A stretch of DNA of 64,000 nt from CAVRIA01 sp963721115 (GTDB lineage: Bacteria; Desulfobacterota; Binatia; HRBIN30; CADEER01): positions 5,060 through 69,059 of the forward strand of contig CAVRIA010000007.1 of the NCBI GenBank assembly GCA_963721115.1, given 5' to 3'. The stretch's first letter is position 1. The number at the start of each line of letters is the position of its first letter. A model generated the notes under the pieces. That model had not been told where the DNA came from, did no database searches, and saw only the letters and a program-made list of their open reading frames with translations. Shown here one piece after another: positions 7,781-18,100 of the stretch. Both the position numbers and the translations under genes were made by a program.

Positions 7781-9555
7781 CTAGATGTCGATGACCAAGT
7801 CTTCCCGGGGGCGCGAGCAGCAGGTCAACAAGTTGCCGTCCGCCGGAGGCTCAAGCGGCTCGGTATCATACGTCACCGACCCGGAAACCAATCCGCACTC
7901 ACAGGTGTGGCAAACTCCGGTCCGGCAAGACCAACGCACCGGGACATCGCAGGCTTCCGCGAGCTCCAGCAGGCTCTGGAACTTGGAGTCCCAGGAGACT
8001 GTGAGGCCCGCGCGAGCAAAGGAAATCCTTGGCCCCCTGCCGGGCGACCCGGCAGGCACGTGCGGTGGCCGGCGCGGCACCTCCTTCACACCTGGCGTGA
8101 TGGCCTTGCCCGAACCGAAAATCTCCGTATGGACGCGATCACGGGCCACGCCCCAATCGCCCAGGCCGGCGGTGAAGTCCTCGAGGAAGGTTGGGGGGCC
8201 GCACAGATAGAAATCGGCTTCGCGGGGTACGCCCAGCGTTTCGACGGCCGCGACGGTCAGCCGCCCGGCAGCATCGAAGTCGACGCCCAGCCGGTCCGTC
8301 GCCTCGGGCAGGCTGTACCGGACGTGGCTCCGGGCCTGGGGCAGCTCAGCCAGCAAATCGCGCACTTCTCGGGCGAAGGGATGATCCAGACGGTTGCGCG
8401 CTCCATAGATCCACCAGACCGGGCGCGGCGACGCCTGTGCCGCTAGCGCGTGGAGCATGGCCATCACCGGGGTCACACCCACGCCGGCGCTCAACAGCAC
8501 CACGGGACCATCACCGTGACGAAGAATGAAGGCGCCGCGGGGCGCGCTGACGTCCAGCACGTCGCCCGTACGAAGTCGTGTGCTCACGTAGGTGCTGGCG
8601 ATCCCGTGCGGCTCCTTCTTGACGGTGATGCGATAGCGACCGGCGTCCGGCAGATCGGACAGCGAGTAGCTGCGCAAGACCGGAGGCGCGTGCGCTTCGG
8701 GGCGGAGTCGCAACACCACGAACTGCCCGGGCAGCGGGAACGGTCAGCGGACGGCCGTCCACCGGCTCCAGCACCAGGGAGACCACACGGCTGCTCTCGC
8801 GATCCATTCTGGCCACTTTCAGCGGCCGAAATCCCGTCGTGGCCGTGACCATCTGTTCTGGCGAAGCCAGGCCGGGATTCCCGGTGTGCGGGCCGGGCAG
8901 CGCCACCTGCCGGAGAAGAGCTTCAAAGGAACCTTTCCAGCCGGGGCTCAGAGCCGGGATACGCAAGGCCCGCTCAATGTTTCCCTTGGCGGGCCCGGGA
9001 AGATAGAGCAGCGCGTTGACTGCGGCGACAGTCATGCGCTCAGGGCCCTCGGCCACCCTGACGATTTCATCTCCGGCGCCCACCTCGCCTTCTTCGAGCA
9101 CACGGAAATAGAACCCCGGGCGCTGATGCGCCACCAGCAGGGACGCCATCCTGCGGCTCATCCATGCGGATGCCGACGCGGTAGCAGGTCACGCGCGGTT
9201 GGGTCACTTCAAACAGCGCCCCACCGATCCGATAGCGGTCGCCGACGCAGACCTCGCGATCGGCTAGACCTTCCACGGTGAAGTTCTCTCCGAATTGCCC
9301 GAAGGTGAAATCACCTCGCTTCAGCTCACGCTCCCAGTAGCGATAAGACTCCATCTGGTAGACGAAGACGGCGCGCTGCTCACCCCCGTGACCGGCCACG
9401 TCGCCTTGGCCGTCTCCGTCGAGATTCAAGCGGCCGACTCGACAGCGACCGGCGACCGGATGCTTCCAGATTCCGGTGTGCACGGTGCGACCCTTCCACT
9501 CGATGTCGCGTGGAAGTCCGACGTTCACCGACAATAGTCGCGCCATATCGCTCAC
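7781..9555 (-). CDS. MOSC - ferredoxin:NAD(P) reductase - [2Fe-2S] fusion protein, two frame breaks
   Basis: Three consecutive reading frames form one ~590-residue protein. 9555 to about 9160 encodes a MOSC domain (RTVHTGIWKHPVAG, GDVAGHGGEQRAVFVYQ, QFGENFTVEGL); 9160 to about 8740 its C-terminal extension (LPGPAKGNIERALRIPALSP, TTGFRPLKVARM). 8719-7781 is an FAD/NAD reductase (RSYSLSDLP, SAGVGVTPVMAMLHAL, YLCGPPTF) with a plant-type [2Fe-2S] domain (CRTGVCHTCECG and a final CCSRP). MOSC proteins bind or transfer sulfur for molybdenum cofactor chemistry, and such fusions are thought to deliver electrons to an oxidised substrate. The frame breaks lie near 9155 and 8735. The start at 9555 gives MSDMARLLSVNVGLPRDIEW. 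Confidence 0.82.
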
Positions 9556-9588
9556 CTCGATGGGGCTCGTCGCGCAGTGCGCCGCGGT

Positions 9589-10167
9589 CTATTTCCGACC
9601 TCGCTTGTTCCATCCGTGGAAGTGAGACAGGTCGCCGGCGTCCCAAGCGTCGCGGAGTCCAGGCGTGCTGAGGTCCCAGTCCGGGCGGATCTCGCGCGTC
9701 ACGGCGCGCAGATCTCGTCGGAGGTCCTCGACCGAGGGGCGACCCCAGAACCAGTAACCATTGTATACGCTGTGGATGACGAGCCCCGGCTTGAGCACGA
9801 GCGTGTGCGGGATCATCGGATCGTGCTCCGGGTCGGTGTACTCCTGGATCTCGAGATCCCGCTGGATCGTTCGCTCTGGGTCGGAGAGGAAGGTCCACTG
9901 GGCGCCGACCGACGCACGGAACTCCTGGAGCGTATGGTGGTCGTCGGTCGAGATCGTCACGATCCGAGTGTACGCCACGGCAACCTGCGGATAGAACGCG
10001 GCGAGCTGCAGATGCTGCTGGTGCTCCTTCGGGCAGTAGTGGCCGCGCGCGAGCGTGAGGATGAGCGGGTCATCGCCCTGGAGCTCGCTGAGCTTGCGTG
10101 GAGCCGATGTGTGATCGGGCAGCTCGTAGTCGGGAAAGGGACCTCCGGGCGCGATGTCAGAACGCAT
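9589..10167 (-). CDS. Peroxiredoxin-like (AhpC/TSA, redoxin) protein
   Basis: A 192-residue thioredoxin-fold protein. FPDYELPDHTSAPRKLSELQ is a typical AhpC/TSA entry, and the peroxidatic region reads LTLARGHYCPKEHQQHLQL with a single Cys. A TISTDDHHTLQEF strand follows. The Cys is in the expected position, although the usual PxxxTxxC is replaced by RGHYCPK. It may reduce peroxides or act as a thiol reductase. Its ATG overlaps the end of a 27-codon oxidoreductase stub (10157-10240), whose strong ribosome binding site probably drives expression through translational coupling. It sits directly upstream of the MOSC-reductase fusion on the same strand, 33 bp apart, and may form an operon with it. 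Confidence 0.78.
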   Translation of the reverse strand: MRSDIAPGGPFPDYELPDHTSAPRKLSELQGDDPLILTLARGHYCPKEHQQHLQLAAFYPQVAVAYTRIVTISTDDHHTLQEFRASVGAQWTFLSDPERTIQRDLEIQEYTDPEHDPMIPHTLVLKPGLVIHSVYNGYWFWGRPSVEDLRRDLRAVTREIRPDWDLSTPGLRDAWDAGDLSHFHGWNKRGRK

Positions 10168-10240
10168 GGTCGGCCTGGCGCAGAATGGCGACGGTCTTCG
10201 AGCCGATCAGGCCGGTACCGCCGATCACAATGATCTTCAT
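10157..10240 (-). pseudogene. 27-residue N-terminal stub of an NAD(P)-binding SDR/NmrA-type oxidoreductase
   Basis: The peptide begins MKIIVIGGTGLIGSKTVAIL and ends RQADHAF then stop. It is the Rossmann beta1-GxxGxxG-alphaA segment of a short-chain dehydrogenase (NmrA-like family), normally about 250 residues. It keeps a near-perfect Shine-Dalgarno sequence (TAGGAGG, 6 bases before the ATG). Its stop codon lies beyond the ATG of the peroxiredoxin-like gene at 10167, so the two frames overlap by 11 bases. A deletion that fused the start of one gene to another is the simplest history. It may now act as a leader peptide that couples translation. Confidence 0.72.
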
Positions 10241-10370
10241 TGCGAACCTCCTAGTTCGTAGCCCGCAAGCTGGGGATTGTGATGGTTGTGCAACAAGCTG
10301 CCGTCATCGACTGTGGTCCCCCACGAGGGAGTCGTCAATGTAGGGTCCGCCAAACTGTGCCATCCACATT

Positions 10371-10948
10371 CCCCCTCAGCCTTAGCCTAAGCCGTTGCCT
10401 CAGCCTCCGGCTTCGCAAGGCTCAGGCTAAGGCTACGGCTGAGGCTGAGTTCTCCGCATTCCCCCTCAGCCTGAGCCTCAGCCGTTGCCTCAGCCTCCGG
10501 CTTCGGAAGGCTTAGGCTAAGGCTAAGGCTGAGGCTGAGTTCTCTCCGCATTCCCCCTCAGCCCGAGCCTCAGCCGTAGCCTCAGCCTCCGGCTTCGCAA
10601 GGCTTAGGCTAAGGCTCAGGCTGAGGCTGAGTTTCTCCGCATTCCCCCTCAGCCTGAGCCTCAGCCGTAGCCTCAGCCTCCCGGCTTCGCAAGGCTCAGG
10701 CTCAGGCTACGGCTGAGGCTGAGGTTCTCCGGATTCCCCCTCAGCCCGAGCCCCAGCCGTTGCCTCAGCTCCGGCTTCGCAAGGCTTAGGCTCGGCTACG
10801 GCTGAGGCTGAGTTCTCTGCCCGCATTCCCTCCTCAGCCTAAGAGGCCTACAGCCGTAGCCTCAGCCTCCGGCTTCGCAAGGCTCAGGCTCAGGCTACGG
10901 CTAAGGCTGAGTTCTTTCGGCATCCCCCCTCAGCCCGAGCCTCAGCCA
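10371..10948. repeat. Hexamer hairpin array B (6 units plus a half)
   Basis: Six complete hairpins repeat every 90-95 bp, with loops CTTCGCAAGG or CTTCGGAAGG near 10411, 10501, 10591, 10686, 10776 and 10872, plus a final left arm at 10925-10948. Each left arm is a run of hexamers ending in GCC (TCAGCC, TGAGCC, TTAGCC, GTAGCC). Each right arm is a run of the complements (GGCTCA, GGCTAA, GGCTAC, GGCTGA). Spacers are C/T-rich (TTCTCCGCATTCCCC). Transcribed RNA would fold into very stable stem-loops on either strand. The right end directly abuts a TetR-type gene remnant. Confidence 0.88.
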
Positions 10949-11062
10949 GATGGACGTCACCGAGCGCCCGGCGCGCTCGGCCAACTGGGCCATGGAGATC
11001 TGATCGAACGACTTCGTTTGGGCGGACCAGCTCGCCGAGCGCGGCGAGAATGCTGAAATCCG
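10949..11062 (-). pseudogene. TetR-type regulator N-terminal remnant truncated at hairpin array B
   Basis: Read on the minus strand, FSILAALGELV is followed, after one frame change, by SFDQISMAQLAERAGRSVTS then IWLR. This matches the N-terminal helix-turn-helix of TetR-family repressors (Ixxxxxxx...SMxQLAxRAGxSVxSIYxRF). The reading stops exactly where the hairpin array begins (GGCTGAGGCTCGGG). No other part of the protein is found on the far side of the array. It is a non-functional fragment; identification rests on the HTH pattern only. Confidence 0.45.
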
Positions 11063-11163
11063 ATTACACTATTGCCGAAGAGGCGGCAGCAGCGCTGGGG
11101 GTTGAGACGCCGCTTCGTTCCGGCGCCCTTTTCTCTGACCCGGTCCAAGCCTATGCTCTCGGC

Positions 11164-11678
11164 ATGGCAAAGAAACCACTCCTCTTCGTTCCCCGCTCTT
11201 GTTCTTCTGCTAGGCTCGCCATCGCCGCGCCCTCCCGAGCCGAGGAGCACTCGACGATGTCCATGAGCGCAGGCGATACGCGGCAGCCGCTTCCCCCTCC
11301 CGGCAATGATGGCTGAGCACCAGAAGCAAAACATGCGAGAGCACCTTGCAGCGGTCCAAGCCATCGTCGCTGCAATCAGCGCGCGACGACATGGGCGCCG
11401 TCGCGAAAGCAGCGGCGAGCATCGGCTATTCTGAAGCCATGGGGCAGATGTGCGAGCACATGGGCGCCGCGGCACCCGGCTTCGCGGCCATGGCCCTCAA
11501 CTTTCACCACACCGCCGACACCGTAGGGGACGCCGCCCGGCGCGGCGACCGTGCCGGAGTCCTATCCGCCCTCGACCGGACGCTGCAAACCTGCGTGGGC
11601 TGCCACGCCACGTATCGGCAAGAGGTTGTCGACGAAGAAACGTGGAAGAAGCTCACCGCTGCCGCAGCCTCACATTGA
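11164..11678 (+). CDS. Cytochrome c'-like (class II) haem protein, frame breaks
   Basis: The C-terminal part is clear: LDRTLQTCVGCHATYRQEVV carries the haem motif CVGCH followed by the YR of class II cytochromes c', preceded by helices (MGAVAKAAASIGYSEAMGQM, MALNFHHTADTVGDAARRGD). An upstream helix, MAEHQKQNMREHLAAVQAIV, lies in another frame (break near 11385). The start at 11164 (MAKKPLLFVP) would lead into a signal peptide (ALVLLLGS) after another break near 11200. Cytochromes c' are periplasmic four-helix haem proteins that bind NO or carry electrons. The breaks are probably sequencing indels, because the haem end is perfectly conserved. Confidence 0.65.
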
Positions 11679-11726
11679 CGGAGAAAGGTAACGGGGCCGT
11701 AATTCACTTGTTGGTCTTCCCCCGCA

Positions 11727-12355
11727 CTCAGCCGTAGCCTCAGCCTGGTCTTCGCAAGGCTCGGGCTACGGCTCGGGCTACGGCTGAGCTCCCGCATCCC
11801 CCTCAGCCCGAGCCTCAGCCGTTGCCTCAGCCTGGTCTTCGCAAGGCTCGGGCTACGGCTGAGGCTGAGGCTGAGCTCCCCGCATCCCCCCTCAGCCCGA
11901 GCCTCAGCCGTTGCCTCAGCCTGGTCTTCGCAAGGCTCGGGCTACGGCTCGGGCTACGGCTGAGCTCCCCGCATCCCCCCTCAGCCCGAGCCTCAGCCGT
12001 TGCCTCAGCCTGGTCTTCGCAAGGCTCGGGCTACGGCTCGGGCTACGGCTGAGCTCCCCACCGTCCCCCTCAGCCCGAGCCTCAGCCGTTGCCTCAGCCT
12101 GGTCTTCGCAAGGCTCGGGCTACGGCTCAGGCTGAGGCTGAGCTCCCGCATCCCCCCTCAGCCCGAGCCTCAGCCGTTGCCTCAGCCTGGTCTTCGCAAG
12201 GCTCGGGCTACGGCTCAGGCTGAGGCTGAGCTCCCCGCATCCCCCTCAGCCCGAGCCTCAGCCGTTGCCTCAGCCTGGTCTTCGCAAGGCTCGGGCTACG
12301 GCTCAGGCTGAGGCTGAGAATCTCCCCGCATCCCCCCTCAGCCCGAGCCTCACGG
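11727..12355. repeat. Hexamer hairpin array C (7 units plus a half), second subfamily
   Basis: Seven hairpins repeat every 87-90 bp with loops GGTCTTCGCAAGGC near 11750, 11837, 11927, 12014, 12104, 12190 and 12280, plus a last left arm to about 12352. Arms are the same hexamers as array B, but the loop-proximal part (CCTGGTCTTCGCAAGG) and spacer (GAGCTCCCCGCATCCCCCC) differ. Copies inside this array are more alike than copies between arrays, so it expanded locally. It lies between the cytochrome c'-like gene and the PQQ-type protein. Confidence 0.88.
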
Positions 12356-12452
12356 AAATTCGCGCCTTCCGGCCCGACGTCCCGTTCCGCGACCACCCGC
12401 CTGGCGAAGAACGAGCGGCCGCATGATTTTCTTGGACTAATACGTCTCGCCC

Positions 12453-15079
12453 ATGGTACGCGGCATGTGTCCTGGGGAGAGACTTGTGCATCGTTCATTC
12501 GGGGATTGGCCGTTCTCGTCCTGGACCGGATCTCTGGTGGCGAAGGCGACCGAACAATCTCGGCCAAGCTCCGCCGGCGGACCGCAACGGCTGTTCTTCA
12601 ACTCGGCGGAGACGCAAATCACGCCGGCGAACGCTGCCTCGCTCCGCGTCAAGTGGCGGTTCCACACCGGGGCGATCATCACCGCCTCGCCGTCCGTGGC
12701 GATGGTCGACCTCCCGGCGAAGGCCCCACGCAGGTCGTCTTCATCCAGTCGTGGGACGGGAATCTCTACGCGATCCGCCTGCGGGACGGCACCGAGGTGT
12801 GGCGGTTTGCGATGCCGCAGTACGCGGGTGTGAGCTACCCGAACGTCAGCTCGGCGGACGTGAGCGTGGCCGCCGGTACGCAGCGCGTCTTCGTCTCTGC
12901 CGGCCAGACGATGTACTCGATCGATGCGCGCACGGGCGCCAAGGCCTGGGAGTTCAGCGCCGGAACGGGATGCCTGAACCCGCCCGGGCTGTGCGCGTTC
13001 AATGGCGAGCGGAACGAGATCGAGTCGTCCCCTCTGGTCGCCGACGGCAAGGTGTTCTTCGGGATGGACGTGAACGACCGCACCGGCGGCAAGGGTGGGT
13101 TCTATGCCGTCGATGCGACCGATGGGCGGCTGGCGTGGTTCTTCGACCTGGAGAGCGGGATGACCTGCCGGCCGGATCCCGGCGACGACATCCGCCGCTA
13201 CGACGGCTATCACAGCGAGACCGAGCTCGGGCTGCCGGCTGGGTTTCTTTCCACCCGCGCCGGCTGTGATCATCCACGCACACCGGACGGGTGCGGCCTA
13301 GTGTGGTCTTCGGCCGCCTACGACGCCGACCGCGGGCTCCTGTACATCGCCTCCGGCAATTGTGACACCGATTCCGACCCGAACACGCCCGCACCACCGC
13401 CGCCCATGCCGCCGTACGACGAGGCGATCTTCGCGCTCCGCGCCGGACGGCACGCCGGCTTGGCGCTGGCGTCCGCGCGAGGTGGACAACCTCGACTACG
13501 ACTTCGGCGGCGCGCCGAATCTGTTCACGATCAACGTCGATGGCACACCGCGCGACGTCGTCGGTGTCGGCGGGAAAGACGGCACTTACTACGTCATCGA
13601 CCGCGATGGCGTGAACGCCCGGAGCGGCGTGAGCTGGGACGACCCGGATCCGGCCGGGCTGCCCTATTGGGCGACGAACGTCGTGCCCGGCGGCGACCAG
13701 GGCGGCGTCATTGCCACCGCGGCGGTCGATCAGACCGCGCGGCGCGTGCACTTCAGCACGGCGCCGGGGACCTCGGTCTTCACCCCGCAGCGGCCGACGG
13801 TCCACGCGCTCGATCTCGATACCGGCGCGATCCTCTGGGAGAACACCACCGAGGTGAACGCGGACGCGAGCTTTGCATCGACCAGCGCCATCCCGGGCGT
13901 GGTTTTCGTCGGCGGTGCGTTGAGCGGGGCCCTGCGCATCTACGACGCGGCGATCGGAACCAAGCTCGCGGCCGTGCCGATGAGCTTCGTTCTCGCCTCG
14001 CCGCCGGCCATCGTCGACGGACACGTGCTGGTCGGTGGCGGAGTCGGGGTCCGCACCGCCAACCCGAACGACCCGTCCGACATCGTTTCGCACACCGCCT
14101 CGGACGTCACGGCCCTGTGTGTGCCGCACAGCCTCGCCTGCGACGGTGACCAGGACGGGTTCGATTTTCCCGAAGACTGCGACGACCAGAACCCGCAGGT
14201 GCACCCGGGAGCACGAGAGATTCCGGACGACGGCGTCGACCAGGACTGCGACGGATTCGACGCACATGCGAGAGATGCGTGTCTGCAGGGCGGCAGCGCC
14301 GGCTCCGATCGCCGCGGATCTCGACGCCGTCCGTGCAGCGATGGAGTCGCAATGCCCGTGTGCGTCGCTCGATGGCAGCCCGGGCCGAACCCACCACGCG
14401 TACCAGGCGTGCGTGCGGCCGATCATCCGCGCGGCGATCGACGGCAAGACGGTACGCCCGCGTTGCAAACGGCTGCTGAAGCAGTCGACCTGCGGCCAGC
14501 CGCAAAAGGTCGTGTGCTGCCAGGAGCGCCTCGCCTCCGGCAAGCGCTCCTGTCGCGTCGTACGGACGAAGGCGTGCGTGAGCACGAGCCGGTCGACCCG
14601 CAGCATCGAGGTCGGCGCGACCAGCTGTGCCGATACCGACTGCACGCTCGTCCTGCCGATGAACACGCCCACGGCGACCGCCACACCGACCGCTACGCCG
14701 GTCGCTCCGACTCCGACCCCCACCCCGCTGCCCGCATCGTGGGCGGCGATTCAAGCGCAGGTGATCGGCCCTGTCGTGCGGGGGGTGCCACGGCGGGGCC
14801 GGCGGGTTGAGCGGGCTGGGGTCGTGCGCCAGCGGCTATGCCAACCTGGTCGGCGTCACCAGCACGCAGCTGGCGACCATGCATCGAATCGAGCCGGGCG
14901 ACCCGACCATGAGCTGGATCATGCAGAAGCTCGACGGCACACAGTCGGCGTTCGATGCCCAGTGTATCGGCGGGTCATGTGGCAGCCAGATGCCGCTCGG
15001 GCAATCGCCGCTGCCGCTCGCCATCCGCGATGCGATCCGCACCTGGATCGCCAACGGCGCCGTGAACGACTGTCCGTGA
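12453..15079 (+). CDS. Secreted PQQ-type propeller with MopE-like metal-binding motif and CXXCH haem site, several frame breaks
   Basis: Reading across at least four frame breaks gives a ~870-residue protein. About 12580-13480 and 13480-14080 contain PQQ-enzyme propeller repeats (QSWDGNLYAIRLRDGTEVWR, GGFYAVDATDGRLAWFFDLE, GKDGTYYVIDRDG, VHALDLDTGAILWEN). About 14130-14265 is a MopE-type metal-binding motif (CDGDQDGFDFPEDCDD...PGAREIPDDGVDQDCDG). Next comes a Cys-rich segment (CPCASLDG, CGQPQKVVCCQ), a Thr/Pro linker, and a C-terminal segment with the haem motif CGGCH at 14777-14791 (LGSCASGYANLVGVTSTQ). Such a protein could be a periplasmic quinohaemoprotein dehydrogenase or a metal-binding surface protein. 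The start at 12453 is uncertain. The adjacent propeller at 15108 is probably co-transcribed (28 bp gap). Confidence 0.72.
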
Positions 15080-15107
15080 ACCCGAGGCGCGACGAGAGGA
15101 AAAGGCG

Positions 15108-18100
15108 ATGTCGAAGATATCCTACACCACGCTGGCTTTGATCATACTCGGCGCCGCCGCCGCGACCGCGCGCGCGGACGTGCCGCTGTGCCCGGCCGGC
15201 GAGATCACCCTCGGACCGGGGTCGTTGCGAGCGATCCGCGGCGCCGGCGGCGCCGGCAGGGTGACGAGCAGCCGAGCGATGTTCTCGTTGCCGACCGGGG
15301 TCACCATCGATCCCGCGAACGAGCCGATCGTCTTCGCCCTCGAAGGCGATCGCCAGCCGATCGGCCAGGTGTCGCTCGCGCCCGGCGCACTCGTCGCGAA
15401 GGGCGGGGGCGCGCGCTTCCGCTATCATCAGAACGGCACGCGTCTGCTGCTCCGTCGCGTCCGCAACGCCTACCGGCTGTCGGCGCGGTTCGCCAACTTC
15501 GATCTCACGGCGCTCGATCCCGCGCACCCGCCGCAGTTCATGAAGCAGATCCTGAAGATCGGCGACGATTGTTTCTCCTCGGTGCTGAAATGCGACGTGC
15601 GCAACGGCAAGGTGCTGTGCAGTCCGGAGCGGAGCGCTCTGCTCGCCGGCAAGGTCGACCATGGTAGGCGCGCGCCGGCCGCCGGCACCATGCTGACGCT
15701 CAAGAACGACACGGGACTCGAAACCGTCTCGGTATTCGCGCAGGAGGACGGCCACTATGCTTTCCCGCGCGTGCGCCCGGGCACCTACACGCTGCGAGCG
15801 CGCCTGATCGGCTACGAGGACCTCGTGCAGCAGAACGTGACGCTCACCAAGGGACACAACAAGCGCATCAATTTCACGATGACGCCGACCGCCGACACCA
15901 ACGACCAGTTGCCCGCGAGCGAATGGTTCTCGCTCATCCTCGACAAGTGGCCCGATCCCAAGATTCGCGCCGACTTCACGTTGTCGTGCGGCAACTGCCA
16001 CCAGATCGGTGCCTACCGTTTCCGGCGCTACAAGACGGAGGACGAGTGGCGAGCCGAGCTGGCGGAGATGATGCTCAACCTGCCGCCGTATTTTCAGGAG
16101 ACGCGCGATACCATCGTTCAGAATGTGATCGACACTTATGGGCCGAACGCGACGATTCCGACGCTGCCGGTGCCGCCGCCGCCCTCGGGCGAGGTGCTGA
16201 AGGCGGTGATCTACGAGTACGTGATCGGCACCGCGACCAGCAGTCCGGGGTGCCATGATCTGGAGCTCGGCGCGGACAACCGCGTGTATTCGGATGCGGG
16301 TCTGCGCTGGGTCGATCCGCGCACCGGCCAGCACGGCACGTATCCGTTCAGCGGCGGGTCGCACTCGATCGAGCGCGGTCCGGACGGCAACATGTGGATC
16401 ACGCAGGCGGGCAGCGACAGCCTGGCCGAGGTGTACGTCGACGGCGTGACCCCGCCGCGATACTTCCCGCTGCCGAACATCAACGGCGTCCAGGGCGCCT
16501 ACCCGCACACCAACCGCTTCGACTCGCAGGGCCAGCTCTGGATGACCCTGACAAAGTCGAATCAGCTCGCGCTGTTCAAGCCGGCGACGGCGCAATGGGC
16601 TTATCATCCTCTCCCCGAAGCCGATCCCGCCGAAGTGGGGCTTTCCATCCCGGTCGCCTATGGGTGCGATGTCGCACCGGACGGCTCGGTGTGGTGGTCG
16701 CAGCTCTTCGGCGAGCGCATCGGCCGCTACGACCCGTCGACCGATACGATGAAGGCCTGGCGGCCGCCGTTCTACGGTCCGCGCCGGCTCGGGGTCGCGG
16801 AAGGACGGACGTCGTCTGGGTGCCGGAATGCAGCTAGGGCGTATAGGCGAATCGATCCAGGCGATGGAGCGCTGGAAGGTGTACCCGCTGCAACCGGCCT
16901 GGCCGGCCCGCCCGGCTTCGGCACGTCGGAGATACCCTACGACCTTGCCGTGAACCACACCGACGGCTTCGTCTGGATGAACGGCACCAACTCCGACACG
17001 ATGATCCGCTTCGATCCGGAAAGGACGCTTGGCCTTCCCATTGCCAACCGGCGCGAGCTACACGCGCGAGGTCGAGTTCGATGCCGACAACAACGCCTGG
17101 GCGTGCACCTCGAGCGAACCGGCCGATGCGAATACTCCCGGGCGCGGCAAGTTCGTGAAAGTCGAGCTGCCGCCACCGAGCGCCGAGTGCGGCAACGGCC
17201 GGGTCGAGTCGACCGAAGAGTGCGACGACGGCAACACCACCGACTGCGACGGCTGCAGCGCACGCTGCCGCATCGAGACCGGGTGTGGTGACGGCGTGGT
17301 GTGCGATGGCGAGGCCTGTGACGACGGCAACACCGTGGATTGTGACGGCTGCTCATTTGCGTGCCAGGTGGAGATCGGCCTCCTTTGCGGTGACGGGATC
17401 CTGAACGAACCGTGCGGCGAGCAGTGCGAGCCGCCCGTCCCCGGTCGCTGCGATGCGCAGTGCCAGCTCGTGCCCTACTGCGGCGACGGGAATGTCGACC
17501 CGGGTGAGCAGTGCGATGAAGGATCGTTGAATGGCATGCCGGGCCATTGCACCCTCGACTGCATGCTGCCCGGGTGCGGTGACGGCGTCGTCGATCCGGG
17601 CGAAGACTGCGACGACGGCAACACCCTCGATTGCGACGGTTGCTCGTCCACCTGCCAGACGGAGATCGGGTGGCGCTGCGGCGACGGCGTGCTGAACGCC
17701 GTATGCGGTGAGGGATGCGATCCGCCGGATGCGGGTCCGCCGGAATGCAACTATCAGTGCCAACTCGGCGCGGCGGCGGCGCTCGGAACGCGCAGCTTCT
17801 CGTTTGGCGGTGCCCTCTACTCGTCGCCGCTCGGCACCGGCGTGGCGCTGGGCACGCCAGTGGGCAGCATCGACCTCGTCGCCGATCCGCCCACTTATGA
17901 CGGCAGCGCCGCCGTCACCGTGAGTGGGCCTACGTATTATGAGGTCCCGATTCTCGGCGGCGCCTTCGGGTACTTCTGCGGCCGGATCACGTCGTGCACC
18001 GGTACGGTCTACTGCAACGGCGGGGTGCCGTCCGGCGTCCTCGTCGAGCAGGACAGTGCGGGTGCCGGTGTTCAGGGAAATCCGGTCGTCACCACCACGG

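Noticed and set aside
10371..10948. Rho-independent terminators as an explanation for the hairpin arrays
   Set aside because: Stems are much longer than terminators, occur many times in tandem, and no T-tract follows the right arms.
11822..12311. Repeating plus-strand open frames inside hairpin array C (and 10279-10515 in array B)
   Set aside because: The peptides are direct translations of the palindromic hexamers (e.g. SPSLSRCLSLVFARLGLR repeats) with no start signal. The selected structure appears to be nucleic acid.
10371..12355. CRISPR array
   Set aside because: Units are hairpins with no unique spacers: the whole ~90-bp unit repeats and spacers are near-identical C/T tracts. No cas gene is nearby.
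12999..14723. A 574-codon minus-strand frame over the PQQ-type gene
   Set aside because: No recognisable protein; the plus strand carries clear PQQ-blade, metal and haem motifs across several frames.
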